Assembly (NCBI GenBank): GCA_030247885.1
Contig: JAPDRO010000013.1
Span: 124,001 to 188,000, forward strand
DNA length: 64,000 nucleotides
Direction: 5' to 3'
From: Taxawa tesnikishii (nom. ined.)
Taxonomy: Eukaryota > Ascomycota > Dothideomycetes > Dothideales
Shown here: positions 46,251 to 57,647 of the stretch, in pieces
Position numbering within the stretch: position 1 is the first letter of the stretch
Layout of the letters: each line of letters opens with the position of its first letter
Notes under the pieces: model-generated
Seen by the model: the letters and a program-made list of their open reading frames with translations, nothing else
The model's database searches: none
Told to the model about the DNA's origin: nothing
Position numbers and translations under genes: made by a program

Positions 46251-47333
46251 ATGTTGGAGGGTGAGACCTCCAAGAACACTCAATGCGAAGCGTCGCACAG
46301 GTTACCGGTTGCTGGGATGCGAAGAACAAGTGTGGATCACTAAGCAAAAGGAATGCAGGCTAGATTGGAAGTCGAGAAAGAATGCTCTCAACAGATTCAA
46401 TGAACTTCCTGCTGTCGTGATCCGTCTGCTTTCTCATACGTGTAACCAAAGGTGTGTTGTATTCGTTGGTGAAGTTCAGGGTGTTCCTTCGCGACCAAGA
46501 CCAAACCAGTTGCCCCACATGTTGGCCGTTCAGCCACTCCAGCCGCCTGGTTTTCGATCAAACACTTTGTTCTACATCCTACTCCATCGTCACTCATCGA
46601 ATTCCATCTTTCAAAAGCTGTTAATAGCTGGCACGTGCAAGGTTAGAGGCTGAGATGCTTTGCTGCTGCGCCTGCCGCTGCGCCTGCTCTCCAGCGTGAC
46701 CTCTGGCGTTAGTGCTGATGACGGGCAAGCTCAGCTTCTTATCTTCTTCCTAATCTGGCTTCGCCCGGCAGGTCACTTTTGTCGTTGGAAGCCACAGTAT
46801 AGGAGCTGGAGCGGCAGGAGTGCTCCTTCGATGATGTCAATGGTACCTACGTATCTGCAATGTTTCCCCTCATATTTTGATTGCCCTCAGGATTATCGAG
46901 CGGAGTTGATCACACAGCTACGCCACAATCCTTCAAAAGGTCTCACTATAAACCATTAGCATGACCCTTGACCGTAGGAGAGACGCAATCCATTGCAAGA
47001 GTCTCACAAATGGGCTGTTGGCGCGTGTAACGGTCTGTATAACAGTCCTCGCTAGACCTCTTTCTAACGTCTGACGGCGATCACTACTTCTTTTGGCCAT
47101 TCAAGAGCATATCAGGTCTCACAAACGGTCTATAGCCTGCAATACCCATCAGCAATTACGCCTGTATTGCGGACTACGTATATGCTCACGTCGTGCGAGA
47201 GTACGAGTTATATCAGACGAACGAACGCCCGTGATTGCAGTTTTACACCTCCAACCTCAGGACCTTCGAGCATCCACCTACTTGGCCAACTCTTCCAAGC
47301 ACTCAGATCTCCATTCCCACAGCAGGAGCAGCA
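46251..47333. other. 1.1-kb intergenic region
   Basis: No supported gene. Open frames upstream of 47334 run into the next gene but lack ATG and conserved sequence. Confidence 0.4.
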
Positions 47334-47914
47334 ATGTCCGCGAACTACATATACGCAATCGCCATAACCGACCCTTCGGAACCAGAACCCACCTGGGCCA
47401 TATCTGTCCAACCCAAAAAAGCGAACAAATTATTCTCCCACAACTCCCCCACACAGCCATCTTCAGCAGCAGCCGAGTCGGCGCATTACGGCGTCGCAAC
47501 AGCAACGATCTCAGACGTAGCGAAGAGGTTCTCGTCAGAATCCTGATCGGCGAGAACAGCGCCACCATCATCGAGAAAAAGGTCGAAGACGTCCTCTTCC
47601 AGATCACCCACGACTCCACGCGGGACTCACCAGAAGCTTGGTTAAGGGATGCCGTGAACGGTCTGCAGAGCGCCGAGCTGGTGGCGTACTTCGACATGGC
47701 CGGATTCCTGGATTTCGCGACCCAGACTCTGGAAGCGCAGCTGCAGCGGAGTGAACGCGGCACCGTCGAGGCAGACTACTTGGCTGATATGAAGCGGGCG
47801 GACAGCGTGGTGGATATGGATCGCACCAGCAGCAACGAGTCAGAAGGGAAAAAGCGCTCCAAGTTTGGTTTCTTGACGAAGTTGCGCTCCAGGGAAACGA
47901 GGTCGGATGGGTGA
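47334..47914 (+). CDS. small uncharacterised fungal protein with one frame break
   Basis: ATG 47334 (MSANYIYAIAITDPSEPEPT). The first frame runs through WAISVQPKKANKLFSHN and HYGVATATISDV. Near 47518 the family-like sequence continues in another frame (EEVLVRILIGENSATIIEKK, then VEDVLFQITHDS, AWLRDAVNGLQSAELV and FLDFATQTLEAQL), ending KRSKFGFLTKLRSRETRSDG. A single lost base explains the join. The protein (about 190 residues) looks like a recurrent fungal family without known function. Alternatively the two parts are separate. Confidence 0.6.
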
Positions 47915-48918
47915 AGTGTTCTGTTTCCGGGCTGAGTGTATCCGTCAATGCGCCCAGAGGTATTGCAAGGTTTCTGCCCCTGCAATCTCTGCCCGATCAC
48001 GTCGTTTTGGTTTTCTTTCTCTTTTGCCCTTGTACAAGTTCGTGCCCGTGCGGCATCAATTCCAGGCGTTCGGTGTTCTAAGATACGTCGGTCTTAATGG
48101 AGGATCTGATGGCTGGTAAACTGTCCGCTCTCGCTGTGAGCCGACCTTGCTGTATATTCCACTTGTTTTCTCTTTGTGTGGCTTTCTCCTATCCATCTGT
48201 TCCAAAGTCCAAGGAAGTCGGAAATCGTTCAACCCATCGATGGCCACAAGCAGGACGCTGTTCGAGTTTACCCATCCCGGGCTGCGAAAGCTGATCCAGC
48301 CCGTCGACGACAACGAGCGGGATGGTATCCGACTGCACCCTTGAGGGCGGTGAAGCAGATGATGCAGCTATTTGTTAGGGTCCTTGACACAAGGAGGGAG
48401 TCACGATATGGAGAAATGCAGCTTGAGGTGTTAGATGTTGGGAGCTTTGTATAGAAAGGTAATGACTGATAGCACGATGCCCGGGCGGGCAAGGACGATG
48501 CAGGCATATATTTGAATATGGAGGGTAGTACAATGGAACCAGTGTTCATCCCTCAATATTCTCGCTTCCGAACATCCAACCGCTCATTCTTGCTGTCCGC
48601 CTCGGACTTCCAATGCCTTCATCTGATCCGACCTGAGCGGTTAATTGCCCGGTTCGAACCGCTACACACTCCATACCTCGAAGGATCCTGGGGCACGAAA
48701 GTAAGGTTGGGCACACTGTTAACAAGGTGAAATTAATTAGTTGATAGCCTCGGCTGTCCACGAGTCGTTAACCTGCTGTTCTTGGCATTTGGTGCCTGGC
48801 CCGTGTACGATTTCACATCGCGTCTCAGCAACTTCAATAGGAGACAGATCTTATAAGACAATCCTGCGCCGATGCTTTCCTGCAACATGCTACTTGTACA
48901 AGGACGCTCACATCCACC
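47915..48918. other. 1-kb intergenic region
   Basis: No gene supported. A palindromic GGTTCGAACC at about 48652 resembles a tRNA T-loop but has no surrounding cloverleaf. Confidence 0.4.
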
Positions 48919-50613
48919 ATGGCGCAGTTGCCGGTGGAGCTGCTACGCCAGATCGTGAAAGAAGTCCGCAATGGTCCACCCTGCGGAAATGAGGACTGCA
49001 CCCGGGCTTCGCAGTCAAATGACAGTGATGGCAGCGTCAGACCGGGTCAGGGTCGCTGTGTCCATCTCACAAAGTACGAAGGTCTCCTTGGTGGCAAGAC
49101 CGTCTCACTCACGCCTGGTTAGTGACCTCAACAACATCTCGCTCGCCTCGCGCCAGCTATACCAAATCGCTCGCGAAGAGTTGTATCGCAAAGTCAACAT
49201 AGGCACACGACAGCTTCGTTTTTCCTCTGGACCGTCATCAGGAACCCTGACCTGGCTTCTTTAGTCAGGAATGTAATATTCTCCTTTGAGGAGTATGGAG
49301 AGTACGTCGAGAGGCTGCCCATGGACGACGAACGAAACATGCCGGATGATATCATGGACGATTTCATGCGTGTTGCTCATTCTTCAGCATACGACTGGAC
49401 CGACGAGGAAATGTCGAGACTTATCAGTGGTTACGTCGACGCCGAAGCTACACTACTTCTCCAGCTCTTGCCCAACGTGGTGAGCCTGGACCTGGACTTT
49501 CCCACATGGGATTTGACTGAGAACGAGTCACATCAGGAGCAAGGTATCTTCCGTCATGATCTGTTACGGAAGTACCTCAATCAGACTCATGAAGAGATAT
49601 CGGACGGTGAATCTTTTCTCGCCAGCCTTGAGAGATTCTACATGCCAAATCCGTACCAAGCGGCCTTCACGTTGAAATCTGCTTACCCACCATGCTGGTA
49701 CTGGGACATCACGGAGTTGCCAGGAGTTTTCAGTTTCCCTCACCTTAAAAGCCTGTCGCTTGAACGATGCGCAAGCTCCGGAGACAAAACGTTGTATATC
49801 GTCGGAAAGAGAGGAGGGATAGGTAAGCTCGAAGAGCTCAGCATCACCGAGGCGGCGCTCGAGGCGTGTGATCTAGACTGGATTCTAACCCTTCCGAACG
49901 CCCTTAAATCCTTCAAATACGCGGTCCCGCGCCTGGACGAGCTCTTCGAGGATTGGTCGGGACGAGACAGACCAAGGCAAGTCACACGATCAGCGCCCCT
50001 GCAATCGAAAAACTGACGAACGGCAAGCATAACCTCCCCGCGTCTCGTTTTCGAGCACCTCACGAAGCAGAAGCACTCCCTGGAGCGGCTGGAGCTATCG
50101 ACCATCAGCAAAGGGGACATCTTCGAGCAGTTCCTACACTTCGACGACCGAGCCGAGTTCGCGGACTGGGACTGGGAAGCGAATGACGACGAAGAGGGAC
50201 ATACGGCCAAACTGTACCGGCTTTTCCAACCGCTCGATTTGCACGACTTCAAGGTGCTGAAGTCCATCTCGCTGCACGTGCTCGACCTTCTCGGCGTCGA
50301 CTTCTGGCTCAAACCCGGAGCGCACGGGAAGCGCCTCGTCGATGTGCTGCCATCCTCCCTGGAAACTCTCATCCTCTCGCACGAATGCGATTTGGACATT
50401 CCCAAGTACTACAGCAGATACGGGCCAGGGAACTTCCCGTACTACGACCACATGACCGGACTGCTGGATTGCAAGACGCAGCGGTTCGGGCGACTGAGGC
50501 GTGTGGTGTTATCGTTTGAGCATGAGTGGCCGGATTGTGTCCTTGTGGAACACGCTGCGGAGGTTGGAGTCGAGCTTGAAATAAGGCGGTTCCGCAAGAG
50601 ACGGGACAGGTGA
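48919..50613 (+). CDS. F-box-like protein with leucine-rich C-terminal region
   Basis: A probable substrate adaptor of SCF ubiquitin ligases. MAQLPVELLRQIVKEV is the F-box start. A 49-nt intron (49074-49122) joins CVHLT to NDLNNISLASRQLYQIAREE, completing the F-box. After a lost T at 49219-49223 the sequence continues LWTVIRNPDLASLVRN, then leucine-rich segments (LLLQLLPNVVSLDLDFPTWD, LPGVFSFPHLKSLSLERCAS, KLEELSITEAALE). A GC-AG intron (49977-50027, GCAAGT donor, CTGAC branch) leads to SPRLVFEHLTKQKHSLERLE and the end RRFRKRRDR. Recognition target unknown. Confidence 0.78.
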
Positions 50614-50865
50614 GGTCAATGTATGCATAGCATGGCCGTCCGCACACAGGTCACGTTATCGCGGCGATGGGGTATTGAATCACATTGATTAAACTCAAGG
50701 CACCAGGCCATTGCTCACATTAACACTACATACATAGCATTGGAAGTCCAGATGGTCTCACTACGACCAAACTGCGCGGTGGTACTTTTTCCCGCCAGCT
50801 AGGAAAGACGAGCGGCAGGAATGCTGTTGTGACAAACAAACGGAACGAACAAATCTCCAACCCAA

Positions 50866-53800
50866 TCAATGGGCTGGCTTCGAATTAGGATCACCTTCCT
50901 CAAGCTGCCTCGTCTTCCCCCAGCCAAACACGTGCGAGTTCTTGATCGCGTATGAGATGACCAACGCGGTCATGAACGGACCCGTCGTCGCCAGGAAGCA
51001 GAGGCCGAGCAGGTACTGCAGCCTCTCCTCCCAGTTCTCCGGGACCCAGAGGACGGAGATGAAGGTGTACAGCCACGGGAGGAACACGACGCTACTGAGG
51101 CCGACCAGAAGCGGGACGTTGTGGTGCTCGATGGCGGCTTTGAGGAAATTGGCAACGGTAGCAAGGATGAAGACGGGGAGGAACCAGGTCAGGAGATCGG
51201 CGCAGGACGACATGCGTTCGAACCACTTCATTTTGGGGTCGCGGATGACGATGAGGTCGTTGGCGCAAGTCGACAGGGTCCAGCGACGGCGCTGGGACAG
51301 GAAGACGGACAACGAGGTCGGAGGATCGGTGTATGCGACCGCGCGGACGGCCTGGCGCGTGTTGATGTTCGGCGCAGCCATCATCATGTTCACGACGTAG
51401 TTCCTGTCTTCGCCTGCCAACGAACGGATCTTCTGGATGATGTTGTCCATGGGTCGCGGGTAGTACCCGAAGAGCTCTTCCATGATCTTCGGCCCGCAGG
51501 TTTCCTCGCACACCTTGATGATCTGGCAGGCACCGGGAAGGCAGGTGACACGGTGCGTTGCGTAGGATTGATGGAGACGGCGAAGCATTTGACCCCGGAT
51601 GTACTCTGCGTTCTGGTAGAGGTTCCAGAATTTCCACTTGCCGGTGCGGAAACCGACCTTGATCAAACCGCACGTACCCACGCAAGAGGGATCCATAAGG
51701 CTCTGTCGGTAGAGCTCGGCGATGCATCCGGGTTCGAAGATGGTGTCTGCGTCCGTGCCGACCAACCAGTCGAAAGTAGAGAAACAATTCGACTCGGCCC
51801 ATTCCCGACACCAGTTGAAGAACGCTGGAGAATATGTATTCTCTCTGGTGTTGCGGTTGTTGTAGGCGTAGAGCAGGTTTCGGACCATGATAAGCCCATC
51901 TCTCTTTCCCCGGTTGTTTTGCTTCACGGTAAGGATGTATGGAATTCCCTTGTAATATCCACGTCTGCACCAAAGTGTGTTGGGTTCGGCGTCCGCGGTC
52001 CAGCCCTGGTACGCACCGACAAATTCGATCTCTTCGGCGTTGTCCGTCAAAATGTCCTCCTGTAAGATCTGAGGAGTGGTCTTGGCTTGACCTTTTCCTC
52101 TGACTTTGCCATCGCAGACGATGACGATCATCTGCTTGTGCATGTCGATGCCGGTGCTGTTAGTGATCGAGTCCAGAGTGCCCATGAGCTCCTCGTAGCT
52201 CTCGTTGTAGCACGGAAGGACCGTCATGAAGTTCATCGGTATGATTTCCGGCTCTCTCTCCACGCCCTTGACCTTGTCCACAACCTTCTGCGTTTGCAGG
52301 CCAAGGAATATCCGCGTCAGGTTCAGGACCATCATGGAATTGACAATCGAGGTGAACACGACCAAAGGAATGAGGATGTACCACACTTTAGTGGCGCCGA
52401 AACAGAAGGCGATGAACCCAGCGTTCATGAAAACATACGCTCCGATAGCCAGGTTCCTAGACCACAGCATCTTACGATTTCCGCGATGAGTCCGAGCCTC
52501 TCCGATGGCGTGAGTGATCTCCGCTTCAGAGGCATCAGCCTTGAGCTCCAGATCCGGGTCTACGTCAACATCCTCGTTGCTGAAAACGTTTGCAAACAGG
52601 GACGCACGACGCGTGATGAAGCCGGTGTTGGGCTTCGCTTCAATAGGAATCTCGATCATTTCGGCGTCACCCAAGTCGTCTTGGTATGCGGGCATCGGCT
52701 CCTGAGTCGGAAGTACGGAGTCCCGCCTTCCGAAGGCGAAGTTGCCGAACAATGCGTCGGAGGAGGTCTGCCAAATGGAAGACTTCCTTCGGGGTGTGGT
52801 TGGTGTGGCTGTAGCGCTAATCGGTGTTGAAGGATCAGTGGAAGGGTCTGCAAATGGGTCTGCGAACGAGACACGTTTTGCTACCACAGAAGCCGTGGAC
52901 GTCCTCCTGCCTGCCATGGAGCTCTTTCGTGGTTGCGATACCGATTGCCGGTGGATATGGCGTACTGCTGCTTCAGAGTCGCGCCTCACAACAGTGGTAT
53001 ACACCGAGCCTCTCCGGGAGTCGCGTCTCGCACCTGGAATTATACTCGGCCGGCGCATTTCTGCTGACGACACCGACGACCCTGACGCCGGTCTGGCAAG
53101 TGACTGCCTCCGTTCTCCAGTAATCGGGTTGATGAGCAGAACCTCGCGAGCATTCGGATCGGAGTTTGCCCTTATATGCACCTGCTGTGGTTCCTGCACT
53201 CCCGCACCGGGTAGCGACCATCTGACGGGCGCATGGGCGTTGATAGGATCAATCCCATCCATGCTGCCTCTCTCCAAGCTCTTGTCGGACTCACGCCTAG
53301 TGGAGTTGGTGCTGAGGCCACTGCTTGTATTGAAAGGATCAACAACCGAGGATCTTCTGCGGCCGGATTGGATACCAAGTCCACCGGCTGTACTGAAGGG
53401 GTCGATGACGGATGATCTCCTTCGACCGGACTGCTTCCGAGCAGTGTAAGGGTTGTGGGTAAGCTTCTCTTGTGCTTCTGCAGGGTTTGGACTTCCCAAA
53501 CCCACCATCTCCTTGAACTTCCCGGCTGTGCCAGAAAAATTGACCTGGCGCCATCCAGTCGAAGCGCTCTGCTGGTGCTGGTGTTGGTGCTCGGCCTGAA
53601 GGTTTGACGGAATTTGTGTTGGGGCATCCAGAGGGTTTTGCTTCTCGACCTGGGGTGTTGGATCTTCACGCTCCTCGAGGATGCTGATCAAAGGCTTGTT
53701 GTTCAACGATAGCTTCTTCGGTGTGGGTGTGATTTCCGTGACCTCCGTGACTTCGAAGCGAGACGGGAGAGCGGATGAGGAGCTCTTGAACTGCTCAACG

Positions 53801-53925
53801 CAGCTTGATGTCGGGCTGCTCCCTCCATGAATGCTTTTGTTGTTATCGATGGTGTTGTCGATGGTGTTGAATGGTATGGAAAAGTTTCGGAAAGCAGGAT
53901 GCGTGGCCTTCAGTGACAGAGCCAT
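50866..53925 (-). CDS. chitin synthase, non-myosin class, with long phospho-motif-rich N-terminus
   Basis: Single exon, 1,019 residues, plasma-membrane GT2 enzyme polymerising UDP-GlcNAc. Residues 1-440 are disordered and basic. Membrane segments AIGAYVFMNAGFIAFCFGA and VWYILIPLVVFTSIVNS precede the catalytic domain: TVLPCYNESYEELMGTLDSI, VGTDADTIFEPGCIAELY, CLPGACQ, AGEDRNYVVNMMM and the QRRRW signature in LSQRRRWTLST. Three or more hydrophobic segments follow (LLTWFLPVFILATVANF, LSSVVFLPWLYTFISVLWV, GLCFLATTGPFMTALVISY). No myosin or cytochrome b5 part is present, which suggests class VI/VII, but the class needs a phylogeny. The N-terminus repeats SGRRRSSV-DPF, likely kinase sites. Confidence 0.93.
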   Translation of the reverse strand: MALSLKATHPAFRNFSIPFNTIDNTIDNNKSIHGGSSPTSSCVEQFKSSSSALPSRFEVTEVTEITPTPKKLSLNNKPLISILEEREDPTPQVEKQNPLDAPTQIPSNLQAEHQHQHQQSASTGWRQVNFSGTAGKFKEMVGLGSPNPAEAQEKLTHNPYTARKQSGRRRSSVIDPFSTAGGLGIQSGRRRSSVVDPFNTSSGLSTNSTRRESDKSLERGSMDGIDPINAHAPVRWSLPGAGVQEPQQVHIRANSDPNAREVLLINPITGERRQSLARPASGSSVSSAEMRRPSIIPGARRDSRRGSVYTTVVRRDSEAAVRHIHRQSVSQPRKSSMAGRRTSTASVVAKRVSFADPFADPSTDPSTPISATATPTTPRRKSSIWQTSSDALFGNFAFGRRDSVLPTQEPMPAYQDDLGDAEMIEIPIEAKPNTGFITRRASLFANVFSNEDVDVDPDLELKADASEAEITHAIGEARTHRGNRKMLWSRNLAIGAYVFMNAGFIAFCFGATKVWYILIPLVVFTSIVNSMMVLNLTRIFLGLQTQKVVDKVKGVEREPEIIPMNFMTVLPCYNESYEELMGTLDSITNSTGIDMHKQMIVIVCDGKVRGKGQAKTTPQILQEDILTDNAEEIEFVGAYQGWTADAEPNTLWCRRGYYKGIPYILTVKQNNRGKRDGLIMVRNLLYAYNNRNTRENTYSPAFFNWCREWAESNCFSTFDWLVGTDADTIFEPGCIAELYRQSLMDPSCVGTCGLIKVGFRTGKWKFWNLYQNAEYIRGQMLRRLHQSYATHRVTCLPGACQIIKVCEETCGPKIMEELFGYYPRPMDNIIQKIRSLAGEDRNYVVNMMMAAPNINTRQAVRAVAYTDPPTSLSVFLSQRRRWTLSTCANDLIVIRDPKMKWFERMSSCADLLTWFLPVFILATVANFLKAAIEHHNVPLLVGLSSVVFLPWLYTFISVLWVPENWEERLQYLLGLCFLATTGPFMTALVISYAIKNSHVFGWGKTRQLEEGDPNSKPAH

Positions 53926-55277
53926 GGCTGTTAAATAAATGAAAGAAGGTATTAGAAGAACAACAAAGTATTATGAAGGATAAGGCAAGACCCGGATGAA
54001 TGAAATTAGAATGTACAAATTTGCTGCAAACTTGACACAGCATCCAAGACTTGACCTGCAATACTTGGACTGAATGGCAAGAGAACCGGAAAGAACAACC
54101 CGACGGGTCTTTGTACAGCATAGATTGTCTCGAACACAGAAAAATAGGTGGCGAGGGATCTAGGGAAAACTTTACGAGACCATGCCCCAGTCGCAACGAC
54201 TTATCGATAGTCTACCATAAGTATGGAATTGCTACTTGTGACTATAGCTCGCGAACGAACCTTTGATTTCTGGCGCTTTGGCGACCTGCAACGTCTCCCA
54301 AGCCGAAGTCTGTACCACCCGTAGTACATGCTGACAGGGACTAACGAGGCGCTTTTAGCAGCCGTTATACAGGACGGACCAACGGGCTACGGCATGCTCA
54401 GAGCAACGCCCGGAGCCTCGCCCTCGTATCCTCATGCACTCGTCGGCAATCGGAGTGTCTTCAGACGGATAGATTGGCTGACGGGTTAGCAATCTGCAGT
54501 GGATGACGGCAAACCACGGCGATGTAGAGGCCTGTAGTTGTATGTTGGCTGTCCCAGAGGGTCAAGTAGCAGCCTCGCGGGTGTTTCTGGGAGCACGCCT
54601 AAGCTTAGGATGCTGTAAGCTCCGAGGATTTGGCATTGTAGTGCTGTTGAACTTTGATCGCTGTACGTGTGCGATCTGGAAGGGGGTTCTGCGCCGTTTG
54701 TTTTGACCGAGGGAGAGGAATGTTGAAGAACGACGTTTCAATATTGATGATAGACTGGCTTGCGGCACTTTCCGCGGACCTGGCCTTGGCATTCGAGCCG
54801 TTCTTGCGTGACGCAACACGTCCAAATCTTCCAACTGTTCTGACTACGCGCCGATTCCATCTGCAACGGAATCCAGGCATGACTTGCCCACCGCGTCTCG
54901 ACGTGGCGCTCCAACCCGCTTTGTCTTGGACTTTCCCGGAACTGCTCAAGGGTCCAGCCAACTGGCCAACTGGCCAACTGGCCAATTGACTGTCGGCTAA
55001 GAACATCGGATTCACGTCGCTTGACATGTCACACAGCCCGGTCTTTAGGCCCTGGCAATCAGGTTATCTGGCTCGGTGGCCATGTCCATATGTTCGTCAC
55101 GGCCATGCTGGGATGCGGTCCGAGCCGATTGTTATGTTGAGACAAGATGTGAAACAGGGAGAACACAAACGACCCGCACGACTCTTGTTGGCCTCGACTC
55201 CGCAGCGTAACTGGTATCCCCCGACCCCTATAATCTGCTAGGGATGATGCAGTGTATGATGCAACTAGCTTACGCGT
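53926..55277. other. chitin synthase upstream region
   Basis: 1.35 kb before the GH43 relic. Contains the chitin synthase promoter. Apart from the short repeat at 54958-54989 no feature is supported. Confidence 0.4.
54958..54989 (+). repeat. 8-bp tandem repeat, CCAACTGG three times plus a degenerate unit
   Basis: Three perfect units and a fourth ending in ATTGA, about 1 kb upstream of the chitin synthase start. Same unit length as the repeat at 16.2 kb but a different sequence. Confidence 0.85.
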
Positions 55278-55692
55278 CATGGAATTGACGGCACCGTCTT
55301 GCGCTTCACGAACCAGAACTATTTCGTATGGTCATCCATGAGCGGAGGGCTGCAGTCTCTTTGCATTGCTCCAATGACCAGCGCGGTCAAGCTCGGCGCT
55401 TCCGAGGTCCTCTCGCAGCCGACTCTCTTGTGGGAGACTGTAGACGTCCCATCTCGTTCGACGTCTGGAATTCCCCTCTGGATCAAGGTAACGGTTTTGT
55501 CACAGCTTTTTCCAAAGCCCTGATGGCCCCGAGATCTCGAACATGTTTCATGCACACTCCAGTAGCAGCAGGGCTTGCGATGGTACCAGGTACACGGAGA
55601 CGCAGAAGGTCAACTGGAACAGCGACGGTACGCCAAATTTCGGGAAAGCGGCCAAGCTCGGAACGACCCTTACTGGTCCATCAGGAGAGTGA
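55278..55692 (+). pseudogene. relic of a GH43 glycoside hydrolase gene
   Basis: Two blocks of GH43 (arabinofuranosidase/xylosidase-like) C-terminal sequence remain. The first, 55278 to about 55450, reads HGIDGTVLRFTNQNYFVWSS, then LQSLCIAPMTSAVKLGASEV and LSQPTLLWETVDVP. The second, in another frame from about 55500 to the TGA at 55692, reads SFFQSPDGPEISNMFHAHSS, then TQKVNWNSDGTPNFGKAAKL and GTTLTGPSGE. The N-terminal half with the catalytic Asp is absent upstream and a middle part of roughly 50-60 residues is missing. No signal peptide or start exists. This is a truncated, decayed gene, on the strand opposite its neighbours. Confidence 0.78.
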
Positions 55693-55833
55693 CCATGATG
55701 CGACATACAGCTCTGAAGTGGACCGTCCACGTTCATCTCAACGGAGAAAGTACCTGTTACATTTGAGGATTATGGTGTTTTGCTGCCAACAAGTTCGATA
55801 TGAAAAATAGTTCCAAATTGCATTCATTACACA

Positions 55834-57113
55834 TCAAGCATACCCCAAGCCCTTACAGGTGCTGTTGCTTAGCTTTGTCTTAACACCAGCAGCAACAGCA
55901 GTCAGCTCGCCATCCACATCATCATCGATCGACCAGATGCTCAGACCAGCCAGCCCCTGGCAGCTCGTGTACTCGGCCTTTGCCTCGACCGACTCCGCCC
56001 AGTTCGTCGCACTGAACATGCCGCTGTAGCTGTTGTACGCCCAGCCGGTCTTGGTCGTACTGTCCCAGCCATACGTCCAGTTTGCGCCCTGCTGCTGCGA
56101 TACCGAGTCGGCGTACACGATATCCGATTCGTAGTTACCGGCTGCGACTTTGGGATAGCACGTCATGCCATCGTACGGTGCGGATGCCGCAACGGCTTGC
56201 TTGGAGTAGAAGGGCACGCCGACCCGCATCTTGGAGCGAGGGACCTCGGCAGCGAGATAAGACGTGATGCTGTCGTTGACGCAGGCGTTCTGCTTCGCTA
56301 ACAGCTGGCTGCACTGGACGGCGAAGATGGGGCTGTTGGGCGCCGTCGTGTTGCCCGAAAGGTTGTAGTCGTACGTGTCGAGGTTGAAATGGTCGACCTG
56401 GTCACTGACGTTCTTGAGGTTCGACAGCATGCTCCCGTCATCGCCGACAAAGGTGACGGAGCTGAGTAAGGAGGTCAAGAGCGGGTGGCCCGTGGATGTG
56501 CGCTTGTTGGAGATCTTCTTCAGACTGGAACGCAGGGATTTGAGAAACTTGATGGCGTTGTTCGTTTCGGCGAGATTGGTGGGCGATTCGTAGTCGAGAT
56601 CGATGCCGTCGAGATCGTACTGCTTGACCAGACTGACGCACTGCGAGACCAGAGTCTTCGTTGCTGTCGTGCTGGCAAGGACGGTGGAGAAATTGGTGCT
56701 TCCACTGGCTCCTCCGATCGTGAGAATGACCTGAGTGTTGACGGCGTGAGCATTCGTCACGACATCCTGGAGGAGTGCCGATCCGTTGCTGGTATCGGGA
56801 GACAGGTAGCCTTTGCTGTCTGGCGTATAGAATGCGTAGTTTATCTGCGCGAGGTAGGTGTAGTTGACTGCCGAAGGAGGCATCGATGTGGCCCTTTGGC
56901 TCTCCAGTAACCCGACACCAGAGTGTCTTTAGTTGTTCCCTTGGCATCGCTGTTTCGCAGCAATAGGAGCAACAACAACAGGGGTAACAGTGAGCAGACC
57001 ATTATGGCAATTGCTGTCTTAGGACGATGGCGATAGAAACGCACGACTGGATTGGAACTGTCGCTCGACGGCGACACTGCCGCTGTACGAGCGGGAAGCG
57101 TGTTTTTATCCAT
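55834..57113 (-). CDS. GH18 chitinase with N-terminal membrane anchor
   Basis: ATG 57113 (MDKNTLPARTAAVSPSS). A basic stretch RFYRHRPKTAIAIMVCSLLP leads to a Leu-rich membrane helix with no cleavable-signal look, so a type II membrane (signal-anchor) topology is likely. The GH18 barrel follows: YLAQINYAFYTPDSKGYLSP, VILTIGGASGS, catalytic DLDGIDLDYES (DxxDxDxE complete), FNLDTYDYNL and MRVGVPFYSKQ, ending CQGLAGLSIWSIDDDVDGEL. A frame break at 56892-56894 (CCC, so a lost G on the coding strand) lies between the anchor (GYWRAKG) and the barrel (MPPSAVNYT). It sits between chitin synthase and a sugar-nucleotide dehydrogenase on the same strand. Confidence 0.88.
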
Positions 57114-57647
57114 TATACATGCTGTCTATCCTTCAAGGGATCTGCACTGCTAATATGTAGACTTACAGTCATTGTCCTCGTCATGGCGCTAACGGTGCCA
57201 ATATAACAACGGTTATGCCACGTATATCAAACGGCCAAGTCATCACGTTAGTCCACTGCCGAAGGCGTTGCCGCTCGGCCTTGCCAACCTCATCAAAACA
57301 TTTGCTCACTGCTGTGTTGTAAATCGCGTTGCAGTAAAACTGATCTGTAGGAAAGGAGCGACGATAGGAAGATATGGATTGAAGTTGAAGTCTTGTTATA
57401 TTATCGTTGAGCCGAGATTCGAGCGGCACGCTCATCCTAGATACAGATAGAAGAAACGACAGGAATAATGATTAAAAAGACAATAGAACGCCAATCAGAG
57501 CTCGAAAGTTTTAAGTAAAGGAAACACGCATTTGTGCAACTCCGCCTCGAACCCTGCGAGGCTGAGAGGGCAAAGACCTGCTTCGCCGACATCGATTCAG
57601 AAAAAGTATACCAGATACTCTTTGCCACGTTTCCACCAGGGATGTGT
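57114..57647. other. chitinase upstream / dehydrogenase downstream region
   Basis: 0.53 kb with no supported gene. Confidence 0.35.

Noticed and set aside
48640-48665. GGTTCGAACC as a tRNA T-arm
   Set aside because: It is a simple palindrome; no acceptor, D or anticodon arms pair around it.
54605-55027. Paired open frames on both strands upstream of chitin synthase
   Set aside because: Mutually overlapping and low-complexity, partly created by the 8-bp repeat; no family resemblance.
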